From NCBI RefSeq assembly GCF_019331725.1, contig NZ_JAHBBF010000002.1, positions 124,001 through 188,000 on the forward strand: a stretch of DNA of 64,000 nt, in the 5' to 3' direction. The notes below the pieces were generated by a model. That model was not told where the DNA came from, ran no database searches, and saw only the letters and a list, made by a program, of their open reading frames with translations. A program made the position numbers and the translations under genes. Positions 52,275 through 60,161 of the stretch are shown here, one piece after another. This DNA comes from Bifidobacterium saguinibicoloris. GTDB lineage: Bacteria > Actinomycetota > Actinomycetes > Actinomycetales > Bifidobacteriaceae. The first letter of the stretch is position 1; every line of letters begins with the position of its first letter.

Positions 52275-53555
52275 ATGGCAGACACCGCATCGAACACCAA
52301 CGAAACCAGCACGACCAACGCGACGAACATGACGGACGCGACCGGAACGACGACCGGAACGACGGCCGCCCCGGCGGCCACGGCCCAACCCGCCGGCAAG
52401 CGCGACCTCCTCCCCGCGGAACGGCAGGACGCCATCCTGAGTCTGCTCACCCGCCAAAGCGTGGCCACCGTGCCCGAACTCGCCACGATGCTCAACACCA
52501 CCGAGATCACCATCCGACGCGACCTCACCGTGCTCAGCAAGGCCGGGCTGCTCAAACGCGTGCGCGGCGGCGCCATGTCCATCGGCAGCTCCGAGGAGCA
52601 TGCCGCGCCCGCGGCCAACCCCATCCTCTCCGGTGCGCTGACCGAACGCACCCTCACGGGAGGCGTCGCCGTCAAACCCGTCCTCCACTCCCCCGAACTC
52701 GGCGGCGACCAGCCGGCCATCGGCGTGATGCTGCCCGAGCCCAGCTTCTTCTGGCCCGGCGTCATCGACAACATGCGCACCATCGCCTCCCGGATGGGCC
52801 TGCGCATCATCACCCGCGAAAGCACCTACGACACCGACGTGCGCGAGGACGACATCCTCACCGACCTCACCCAGGACCCCACGGTCTGCGGGCTCATCGT
52901 CGCCCCCAACTCGCATCCCGAGACCGGCAGACGCACCTGGGACTGGATCGCGCACGCCGATATCCCCACCGTCGTCATCGAACGCGACCTGCCGCTGCTC
53001 ACCGCCGACTACGTGGACACCGTGCGCACCAACCACCCCTACGGCGTGCGCAAGGCCGCCACGCACTTCATCCGCCATGGGCACCGGTTCGTCGGCGCCG
53101 CATTCACCGACACCCCCACCTCCGACATGATCCAGGAAGGCTGGCGCGACGTGGTGGAGGAGACCGACCTCATCCAATGCCCGTTCATCTTCGACGGCAT
53201 CCAGCCGTACGACACCAAGGGCGTCAACGGCATCGTCGACAAGATCCTGCTCTCCGGCGTCACCGGCATGCTCGTCCACTCCGACTATCTGGCCATCGCC
53301 ATCGCACAGACGCTCGAACGCCGCGGACGTCACGTGCCCGAGGACGTGTCACTGATCTCCGTGGACGGCTTCGCCACGCCGAGCTCACGCCCGCTCACCG
53401 TGCTGCGCTCCTCGGACAAGGACCTCGCCGAGGCGGCCATCAGCACGCTGATCCACCGCATCCAGAACCCGGACTCCGCCACCAGGCACACGCTCGTCGA
53501 CCCGAACCTCATCGACCGCGGCTCCGTGGTGGATGTGCCGGCGCAGCAGGCGTGA
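52275..53555 (+). CDS. chimeric regulator: DeoR-type HTH plus LacI-type sugar-binding domain
   Basis: 426 residues. Residues 1-48 are a Thr/Ala-rich tail; 49-103 a DeoR-type winged helix (ERQDAILSLLTRQSVATVPELA, TEITIRRDLTVLSKAGLLKRVRGGA); 146-420 a periplasmic-binding-protein fold as in LacI/GalR proteins (PAIGVMLPEPSFFWPGVI, RTNHPYGVRKAATHFIRHGHRFVG, VSLISVDGF). DeoR proteins normally carry a sugar-phosphate isomerase-like sensor, so this is a domain swap that would sense a free sugar. Start ATG 52275; earlier in-frame codons have no support. Divergent from GH30 copy 2. Confidence 0.88.
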   Translation: MADTASNTNETSTTNATNMTDATGTTTGTTAAPAATAQPAGKRDLLPAERQDAILSLLTRQSVATVPELATMLNTTEITIRRDLTVLSKAGLLKRVRGGAMSIGSSEEHAAPAANPILSGALTERTLTGGVAVKPVLHSPELGGDQPAIGVMLPEPSFFWPGVIDNMRTIASRMGLRIITRESTYDTDVREDDILTDLTQDPTVCGLIVAPNSHPETGRRTWDWIAHADIPTVVIERDLPLLTADYVDTVRTNHPYGVRKAATHFIRHGHRFVGAAFTDTPTSDMIQEGWRDVVEETDLIQCPFIFDGIQPYDTKGVNGIVDKILLSGVTGMLVHSDYLAIAIAQTLERRGRHVPEDVSLISVDGFATPSSRPLTVLRSSDKDLAEAAISTLIHRIQNPDSATRHTLVDPNLIDRGSVVDVPAQQA

Positions 53556-53559
53556 CGCC

Positions 53560-54552
53560 CTACAGCTCCACGGTCTCCTTGTTCGGATCGTCCTTGACGT
53601 GCGCGAACTTGGCGGCAAGCGCCTCCTTGTTGCGCTTCTCGTCCTCCTCCTTGGCCTTCTTCTTGGCCAGGGCGGGGTCCCACAGCACGTCCTCGCGGTG
53701 CTTCGCCCATTCGGCGGCCGCGAGCGGCGCGATGTAGGCGGCGACGGCGTCGACGGTCGTCCCCTCGGATACGCCGGCGGGGTCGGCGGCCTTGGCGCGC
53801 ACGTCGAGCAGTCCGCGGATCTGATCGTCGCCCAGGAAGATGCGCGGCACGGCGATTTGTTCGCGCAGCTCGTTGACGACGAGCAGCAGCGGCAGCGCGG
53901 CGCGCACGGCGTCGTCGGAGGACGGCGCATCTCCGTCCGCCACCGCGTCGAGCAGCGCGTCGCACACGATGAGCGCGACGGCGAACCGGTGGGCCAGCGC
54001 CTCCGCCAGCGCGTCGGACGGCCGGAACGCGTCATCGGCAGGGGCGGAACCGTCGGCGGACAACCCTTCGCCGGACGGCACGGCGTACGCGCCTTCGTCG
54101 AACGCGCCGTCGTTCACGGCGGCCTCGACGGATTCCAGCACCTCATGCACGCGCACGGACGCGGCGTCGTTCCACGCGACGCCAAGCGACTCGGCAGCCT
54201 CGTCGACGAGCGTCGCGTCGCCGGACTCGGAGAATCCCGACATCGCGTCGTACGCGTCGTTGGCGGCGAGCAGCGCGTCGACGATCCGCTGCGGACGGCC
54301 GGGAATCGAGTCCGCGCCCTCGTACACGTATTCGGCGTCCGGCACGGTCACGTCCTCGCCGGTGACGATGCGCGCGAACGCGCGCGTGACGCGCACCTGC
54401 AGGTTCTCGGCGTATTTCGCGTCGTTGTCCATGTGCATGGCTTCGGTCAGCGGCCACAGCGCGACGAGCCGCGCGCCCGCGACGGCGGCCTCGCGTACGG
54501 ACGGCAGCGCGGCCACGCGCGCCACGAGGTCATCGTTCAGTTCGAAGGTCAT
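53560..54552 (-). CDS. protein of unknown function, acidic helical
   Basis: 330 residues, no signal peptide and no membrane segment. Rich in Ala, Asp, Glu and Val, likely mostly helical; the C-terminal ~60 residues are charged (KKKAKEEDEKRNKE) and may form a coiled coil. ATG 54552 has AAAGGAG nine bases upstream, which supports it as a real gene. It ends 4 bases from the regulator's stop on the other strand, with no terminator between. I do not recognise the family. Confidence 0.65.
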   Translation of the reverse strand: MTFELNDDLVARVAALPSVREAAVAGARLVALWPLTEAMHMDNDAKYAENLQVRVTRAFARIVTGEDVTVPDAEYVYEGADSIPGRPQRIVDALLAANDAYDAMSGFSESGDATLVDEAAESLGVAWNDAASVRVHEVLESVEAAVNDGAFDEGAYAVPSGEGLSADGSAPADDAFRPSDALAEALAHRFAVALIVCDALLDAVADGDAPSSDDAVRAALPLLLVVNELREQIAVPRIFLGDDQIRGLLDVRAKAADPAGVSEGTTVDAVAAYIAPLAAAEWAKHREDVLWDPALAKKKAKEEDEKRNKEALAAKFAHVKDDPNKETVEL

Positions 54553-54601
54553 TCCCCAAGCTCCTTTGCGTCGGCTTTCGACACCTGATTCTAGTGTGCG
54601 C

Positions 54602-55261
54602 TCACTCGACGTCGGCGGCGGGGTCGACATACGTGATGGACATCACACGGCCGGTGTCGCTGTCGAACGTGATCGACGTGATGGAGGCGAGCGCCGTCTT
54701 GCGCAGGAACATCCAGTGTTCGGCGTGTCCGGTCTCGAGCAGATGGCGGAACGACCAGATCGGCGATTCGTGGCTCACCACGATGATCTGTTCGCCGGCG
54801 TGCTCCCTGACCTTCTCGCGCGCGAAGTCGCCCACGCGCGCGGCGATGTGCGCGTACGACTCGCCCCAGCTGGGACGCCACAGGTTGCGTACCAGCCTCC
54901 AGTTGCCGTTGCGCCACAACGCGCCTTCGCCGTGTCCGATGCGTTTGCCGCGGAACTCGTTGCCCGCTTCGATGACGCGTTCGTCCGTGACGAGTTCCAG
55001 CGGCTTCTCGCCTCGCGCCTCGCGCACCGGGTTCAGCGCGTCGAGGATGGCGCCGGCGGTTTCGCGCGTGCGGTCGAGCGGCGACGAGTAGACGGCCGAC
55101 ACGGTGTTCATCTGGGGGCTGTCCGCGATGTACCGTCCGGTCGCCTCGGCCATGCGGCGGCCCCTGTCCGACAGATGGAAGTCGGGAAGACGTTCGTAGA
55201 GCAGGTGGTCCGGGTTGTAGACCTTGCCGTGACGGACGAAATGGATGGTGGTGGCGGTCAT
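54602..55261 (-). CDS. histidine phosphatase family protein
   Basis: 219 residues, phosphoglycerate-mutase-like superfamily. The catalytic region reads IHFVRHGKVYNP (RHG then Lys instead of the usual Glu/Gln), later YSSPLDRTRETA, the acid EAGNEFRGKRIG, and VVSHESPIW with the second His. 219 residues fit small broad-specificity phosphatases. Start ATG 55261 with AAGGAGG seven bases upstream; upstream in-frame start at 55357 is rejected. It lies 49 bases upstream of the unknown gene, so the two may be co-transcribed. Confidence 0.85.
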   Translation of the reverse strand: MTATTIHFVRHGKVYNPDHLLYERLPDFHLSDRGRRMAEATGRYIADSPQMNTVSAVYSSPLDRTRETAGAILDALNPVREARGEKPLELVTDERVIEAGNEFRGKRIGHGEGALWRNGNWRLVRNLWRPSWGESYAHIAARVGDFAREKVREHAGEQIIVVSHESPIWSFRHLLETGHAEHWMFLRKTALASITSITFDSDTGRVMSITYVDPAADVE

Positions 55262-55563
55262 CGCCTGCCTCCTTCTGCGGGGACTGTCTGAGGTTCGCGG
55301 CCGTCGCGCCGGAGGGTGCGCGACGATTGCCGTGAACGGAACGCATATGCACTCCAATCTACCGCGTGTCGGCGGACACTCTCACGTAGAGTGGCCGCGA
55401 CGCAAAAACGCGGGACGCACCGAACCGTCATCGAGGCCGGTGGCGTGCCGCGCGACCTTTGCGCGACCAACAGGACAGCACATCCGTATCGATGAGGGCT
55501 CCGCCGGCAACGCCACGCCTGCGGGGGACATCCAATCGGGAGCGGAAAGGAGCAGATGCCGTC
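55262..55563. other. divergent promoter region of phosphatase and MFS genes
   Basis: 302 bases without a gene. Apart from the palindrome at 55377-55393 nothing is recognised. Confidence 0.35.
55377..55393. promoter_or_regulatory. palindrome upstream of the MFS gene
   Basis: CACTCT-N5-AGAGTG in the divergent promoter region. A -10-like TAGAGT overlaps its right arm. Candidate operator only. Confidence 0.35.
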
Positions 55564-57105
55564 ATGTCCGAACGCAACACCATCAACGACACGAACACGA
55601 CCACGGAGGAGATCCGCGGCACACGGACCGAACCGGGCGAACGGACCGGGCGAACCGGACAGGCCGGAAGCGCGCCGCGCGCCGGCATCGCCGCCGCCCT
55701 CGGGGACATCGGACGCAAGGTGTTCGGCGGCTACGCCGAACTGCTGCGCATGCCGCACACCGCACGCTACTCGATAGGCGGGGTCATCGCCTGCATGCCG
55801 TTCCCCATGGTCGGCATGACCATCACCATCTCCGTGCAGCACTATTACGGCAACTATTCGCTCGCCGGCATGCTCACCGCCATCCAGGCCATCGCGCTGG
55901 CCGTGTCCACGCCGCTGCTCGGCAAGCTCACCGACAAGTTCGGCCAACGTCAGGTCTCAATCCCCACGATCATCGTCTGGATCGTCTCGGCGGTGGCGCT
56001 CACCACGGCCATCACGAACCGTGCGCCGGAATGGGTGCTGTACGCGCTGACGCCGCTGCTCGCCGCCATCCCGCCGTGGGGCGCGATGAGCCGCGCCCGT
56101 TGGACGCGCCTGCTCAAGGGCGACCGCGAGGCCACGAACCGCGCGCTGAGCTTGTGCGGCGTGCTCGACGAATGCATGTGGGTGGTGGGCAACCCGCTCG
56201 CCTCCACGCTCGCCGTGATCTCCGGCCTGCTGGCGTTCTCGTTCACCGGCGTATGCGTGGTGGTCGGCGCGCTCATGTTCTTGACGGAGCTCACGACCGA
56301 ACCGCCCTCGCAGACCGACCTGGCGCGTGCCGAAGGCATCAGCCGCAAGGAGTACCGCGCCCGCGAGGCCGCCAAGGCCGAGGCGCTGCAGGCGGAGACC
56401 ACCGCCGAGGAGACGCGGCGCCGCCTCACCGAACAGGGCGTGACCGACGAGACCGTGATCACGCGCGCAATCGAACGCGCGGTGGCCGATGCCCGCACCG
56501 GCAAGGGCAAGGCCTCCATCTGGGGTCCGGGCCTCATCGCCGTGTGCGTCACCTGGTTCGGCCTGGGCGCGTTCCAATCCGCCGCCGGCATCTCGATCAT
56601 CGCGTTCGCGACCGAGGCGAACATGAAGCAATACACCGGTTTCGTGTTCGCGTGCTTCTCGTTCAGCTCGCTGTGCGGCGCGCTCGTGTACGGCGCGAAG
56701 AACTGGACGATTCCCCTGTGGAAGCGGTTCTACTTCTGCCTCGCGGTGGTGAACATCGGCATCGGTTCGTTCATGTTCGCGAAGCACCTGTGGGTCATCA
56801 TGATCATCTATCTGGTGATCGGCGTATGCCAGGCGCCCACGTGGATCAACGGCAACCAGCTGATGCTGCACCTGGTGCCGCCTTCGCGACTCACCGAAGG
56901 CATGGCGTGGATGGGCGCGATGAACTCGATCGGCTCCTCCGCCGGCTCGGCGATCGCCGGACAGTTCATCGACCGCATGGGCTCGCACGGCGGATTCATG
57001 GTCGTGACCGCGTTGGCGATCGGATCGCTCGCGATCGCGCTCGTGGGTCTGAAGCAGATCAAGACCTCCACCGAACAGCCGACGCTGACCGAGGTCGCCG
57101 TGTGA
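55564..57105 (+). CDS. MFS transporter
   Basis: 513 residues, about twelve membrane segments. A Thr/Arg-rich cytoplasmic N-terminus (~50 residues) precedes the first segment. A conserved loop GKLTDKFGQRQVSI marks the family, and the central loop is unusually long and charged (about 70 residues with repeated Ala/Glu). ATG 55564 is chosen; an AAAGGAG lies 11 bases upstream. Substrate unknown; no neighbouring enzyme suggests one. Confidence 0.85.
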   Translation: MSERNTINDTNTTTEEIRGTRTEPGERTGRTGQAGSAPRAGIAAALGDIGRKVFGGYAELLRMPHTARYSIGGVIACMPFPMVGMTITISVQHYYGNYSLAGMLTAIQAIALAVSTPLLGKLTDKFGQRQVSIPTIIVWIVSAVALTTAITNRAPEWVLYALTPLLAAIPPWGAMSRARWTRLLKGDREATNRALSLCGVLDECMWVVGNPLASTLAVISGLLAFSFTGVCVVVGALMFLTELTTEPPSQTDLARAEGISRKEYRAREAAKAEALQAETTAEETRRRLTEQGVTDETVITRAIERAVADARTGKGKASIWGPGLIAVCVTWFGLGAFQSAAGISIIAFATEANMKQYTGFVFACFSFSSLCGALVYGAKNWTIPLWKRFYFCLAVVNIGIGSFMFAKHLWVIMIIYLVIGVCQAPTWINGNQLMLHLVPPSRLTEGMAWMGAMNSIGSSAGSAIAGQFIDRMGSHGGFMVVTALAIGSLAIALVGLKQIKTSTEQPTLTEVAV

Positions 57106-57140
57106 CGGCAGGACGGCCACGGACCGTCTTTTCGAAATGT

Positions 57141-57173
57141 GAAACCCCACCCGGCGTACCGTGGTGGGGTTTC
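57141..57173. terminator. bidirectional terminator between MFS and GtrA genes
   Basis: GAAACCCCACC / GGTGGGGTTTC with an 11-base loop, TTTC at the right end. Lies between convergent genes. Confidence 0.75.
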
Positions 57174-57195
57174 GTGACTCCGGCTGGAGCTGAGC

Positions 57196-57780
57196 CTACT
57201 TCGGCCAGCCCTTGGGGGTGTGCTCGATGGACCAGACGCCCAGCTTGTGCGAGAAGCTGTTCTGCCACTTCTCCTCGAGCTGCTCGGGGGTAAGGCGGTT
57301 CTCCGCGGACTTGAGACGGTTCATCGCGTTCGTATGGGTGTCGTCGAGCAGCCACTTGCGGATGAGGAAGTTCCACACCATCACCACGGCGGTGGCGACG
57401 AGCTTGCCGACGTTCGTGCGCAGCAGGTACTCCGTGTGCTGCGTAACGTAGGCGTCATGGTTCATGCCGTAGGTGGAGATCCAGATGATCGCGTCGTTCA
57501 TGAACAGGCCGATCACCGCGCCCACGACGAAGATGACAATCTCCATCCAGCGGGCCATGTCGTCACGATGCTTGAACACGAACTTCATGCTCGCCAGATA
57601 GTTGAAGATCAGCGAGATGATGAACGAGATGGTGGCGGCGATCACGTTGTGCATGTGGAACACGCCGACCAGGATGTTGAGGATGCCCCAGTCGATGATG
57701 AAGGCGATCACGCCGACGATGCCGAATTTCATAAGCTGTGCGATCAGTTTTCTCACAAAGGGCCATTCAACACCATCCAT
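57196..57780 (-). CDS. GtrA-family membrane protein
   Basis: 194 residues with four membrane segments. GtrA-type pattern: LMKFGIVGVIAFIIDWGILNILV, then TISFIISLIFNYLASMKFVFKHR. In other bacteria GtrA helps move lipid-linked sugars across the membrane for cell-surface glycosylation; whether that applies here is not known. C-terminal ~45 residues are hydrophilic and Lys/Glu-rich. I use ATG 57780; an in-frame GTG at 57804 adds eight residues and has no better ribosome site. Confidence 0.82.
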   Translation of the reverse strand: MDGVEWPFVRKLIAQLMKFGIVGVIAFIIDWGILNILVGVFHMHNVIAATISFIISLIFNYLASMKFVFKHRDDMARWMEIVIFVVGAVIGLFMNDAIIWISTYGMNHDAYVTQHTEYLLRTNVGKLVATAVVMVWNFLIRKWLLDDTHTNAMNRLKSAENRLTPEQLEEKWQNSFSHKLGVWSIEHTPKGWPK

Positions 57781-57924
57781 CTGACCGGTGCATCCGTTCC
57801 CCACCGGTCAGCCAACAATCTCCCCATTCGGGAACCGCCCGCCAACGCGCCTATCATGGCTATGACACCGGCTATGACGCATGGGGTGTCATGCGAAAGC
57901 GAACAGCGAAAGGCGGAGGACGGC

Positions 57925-59415
57925 ATGGACCACATCAGAATGTATATCGATGGACAGTGGACCGATTCCCCGTCCGGAAAGACGGCGCAGATCATCAACC
58001 CCGCCGACGGCCGCCCGGCGGCGACGATGACGCTCGGCACCGCCGAGGATGCGGACAGGGCCGTCGCCGCCGCCGAACGGGCGTTCAGGCCCGGCTCGTC
58101 ATGGCGGGAACTCGCCACGGACGAACGCGCGGAACTGATGCTCAAGGCCGCCGACCTGATCGAGGAGCGTGCGGACGAACTGGCCACGGCCGAGACCAAC
58201 AGCGTGGGACGCGTATACCGGGAGACCAGATACGACGACGTGTATGCGGCCAGCGGCGCGTTCCGCTATTACGCCGGACTCGTCCACGAACTGCAGGGCA
58301 GGTCCTCCACCGCGAACGGCGACATGATGACCGTGACCGTCCGCGAGCCGCTGGGCGTGTGCGCAGTGCTGGCGCCATGGAACTATTCGATGGGCACCAC
58401 GGCCGCCGGGATGGCCCCCGCGCTGGCGGCCGGCAATACGGTGGTGGTCAAACCATCGTCGCTCTCCCCCGTCGCCACGGCGATGATGGTCCAGGCCATG
58501 GCCGATGCCGGATTCCCCGCAGGCAGCGTCAACCTGGTGCTCGGCTCCGGCTCCGAGGTCGGCACCGCCATCGCCCGTAACGAGCACGTGGCCAAGATCA
58601 CCTTCACCGGCGGCACCGAGACCGGCAGGGACATCATCGCGAAGTCCGCGACCAGCGTCAAACGCTATGCGATGGAGCTGGGAGGCAAATCGCCGTTCAT
58701 CATCTTCGACGACGCGGATCTGGACGTCGCCGTCGACCGGCTCATGTTCGGCGTCTTCCTCAGCCAGGGGCAGGTGTGCGTCGCGGGTTCGAGACTGCTG
58801 GTCCAGGACACCGCCTACCGACGGGTGATGGACCTGCTTGAGGAACGCGTTCCCGCGATCCGCATCGGCATGCCGATGGATCCGGACACCGAGTTCGGTC
58901 CGATGGTCTCCAAGCGGCACATGGAACGGGTGCTGGACTACATCCGCATCGGCCGGGAGGAAGGCGCCAAGGTACTCATCGGCGGCCACCGGATCACCGA
59001 GGGCGAGTTCGAGCAGGGATATTTCGTCGAACCGACCGTGTTCGTGGACTGCACTCCGGACATGCGCATCGTGCAGGAGGAGATCTTCGGCCCGGTGCTC
59101 ACCGTGCAGACCTTCACGGATGAGGCCGAAGCCATCCGACTCGCCAACAACACCCGCTACGGTCTCGCCGGCGGCGTGTTCACCTCGGACATGGGCCGGG
59201 CGCTGCGCGTGTGCACCGGCGTGGACACGGGCATCATGTGGGTCAACACGTATATGGACGACACCCAAGGCATGTCGGTCAGCCCCCACGGGCAGAGCGG
59301 CACGACCGTGGACGGCGGTCTCGACGGGTTGAAGGAGTACACCGTGCTCAAGCAGATCAATCTGAAGTTCACCCCGTCCAAGGCGGGCTGGTTCGGCGGC
59401 GTATCCGGGAACTAG
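57925..59415 (+). CDS. NAD(P)-dependent aldehyde dehydrogenase
   Basis: 496 residues. Catalytic Cys285 in GQVCVAG, general base Glu251 in MELGGKSP, Asn153 in PWN, and cofactor-binding FTGGTETG. Similar to the betaine-aldehyde/aromatic-aldehyde group, but substrate is not fixed by sequence. ATG 57925 has GGAGG five bases upstream. The next gene, a MIF-type tautomerase, starts 42 bases later on the same strand, so they probably form an operon. Confidence 0.9.
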   Translation: MDHIRMYIDGQWTDSPSGKTAQIINPADGRPAATMTLGTAEDADRAVAAAERAFRPGSSWRELATDERAELMLKAADLIEERADELATAETNSVGRVYRETRYDDVYAASGAFRYYAGLVHELQGRSSTANGDMMTVTVREPLGVCAVLAPWNYSMGTTAAGMAPALAAGNTVVVKPSSLSPVATAMMVQAMADAGFPAGSVNLVLGSGSEVGTAIARNEHVAKITFTGGTETGRDIIAKSATSVKRYAMELGGKSPFIIFDDADLDVAVDRLMFGVFLSQGQVCVAGSRLLVQDTAYRRVMDLLEERVPAIRIGMPMDPDTEFGPMVSKRHMERVLDYIRIGREEGAKVLIGGHRITEGEFEQGYFVEPTVFVDCTPDMRIVQEEIFGPVLTVQTFTDEAEAIRLANNTRYGLAGGVFTSDMGRALRVCTGVDTGIMWVNTYMDDTQGMSVSPHGQSGTTVDGGLDGLKEYTVLKQINLKFTPSKAGWFGGVSGN

Positions 59416-59457
59416 ACTGGGGCCGTACATCGTACCATATTCCGTCAAGGAGGAATC

Positions 59458-59808
59458 ATGCCCGTCATCCACACCCATGTCTCCGTCAAGACCACCAAGG
59501 AGCAGCGCGAGGCCCTGAAGACCGCGTACGGCAAGGCGATCGCCGCCGTGCCCGGCAAGTCCGAAGGCTGGCTCATGTGCCCGTTCGAGGACGACATGCC
59601 GATCTACTTCGGCGGCTCCGACGACCAGCCGGCCGCCTACGTGGAGGTCAACGTGTTCGGCCGCGGCGCCATCCCCGGCTCCGCGTGGGAGAAGCTCACC
59701 AAGAGCATCATGGCCGCGCTGAACGGCGAACTCGGCATCCCCGAGGACCGCACGTACATCCGCTACACCGCCACCTCCGACTGGGGATGGAACGGCGGCA
59801 ACTTCTGA
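59458..59808 (+). CDS. MIF-family tautomerase
   Basis: 116 residues, the length of mammalian macrophage migration inhibitory factor. Key features: Pro as the residue after Met (the catalytic base after Met removal), Lys34 at the position of MIF Lys32, FGGSDDQPAAYVEV corresponding to the FGGSSEPCALCSL strand of MIF, and the ending WNGGNF like WNNSTF in MIF. MIF Asn97 is replaced by Arg. Expected activity is keto-enol tautomerisation, classically of phenylpyruvate. ATG 59458 follows AAGGAGGAA. Confidence 0.85.
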   Translation: MPVIHTHVSVKTTKEQREALKTAYGKAIAAVPGKSEGWLMCPFEDDMPIYFGGSDDQPAAYVEVNVFGRGAIPGSAWEKLTKSIMAALNGELGIPEDRTYIRYTATSDWGWNGGNF

Positions 59809-59826
59809 GTTGCCACCGTTCCTTCG

Positions 59827-60078
59827 CCGGGATTGCACCGAGCCCGGCACAAGGATTCCCGGAAGAAAACCCATCGTCCGGGAATCCTCGCACTGACGAC
59901 ATCCCAGCACAAGAAAACCCGGACGCAGGCCACATCATCCGGGTTTTCTTGCACTGACGACATCTCAGCACAAGAAAACCCGGAAACTCCACCTCACCTC
60001 CGGGAATCCTCGCACTGACGACATCCCAGCACAAGAAAACCCGGACGCAGGCCACATCATCCGGAAATCCTCGCACTA
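59827..60078. repeat. array of palindromes (family 1, array C)
   Basis: Units start at 59827 (shortened variant), 59878, 59939, 60000 and 60061 (truncated); spacing 51, 61, 61, 61. The third has perfect outer arms CCGGGTTTTCTTG / CAAGAAAACCCGG. Two 16-base spacers (59923-59938, 60045-60060) are identical. Begins 18 bases after the tautomerase stop. Confidence 0.9.
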
Positions 60079-60080
60079 CA

Positions 60081-60130
60081 CGGAAGGGCCTGTCTCCGTG
60101 AACCACAGTTCACGGAGACAGGCCCTTCCG
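60081..60130 (-). terminator. terminator of fhs
   Basis: Perfect 22-base arms (60081-60102 and 60109-60130) with a 6-base loop, 31 bases past the fhs stop. No poly-T tail. Confidence 0.75.
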
Positions 60131-60161
60131 CTATCTCGATCCAGCCGAAACCGAACCTGAA

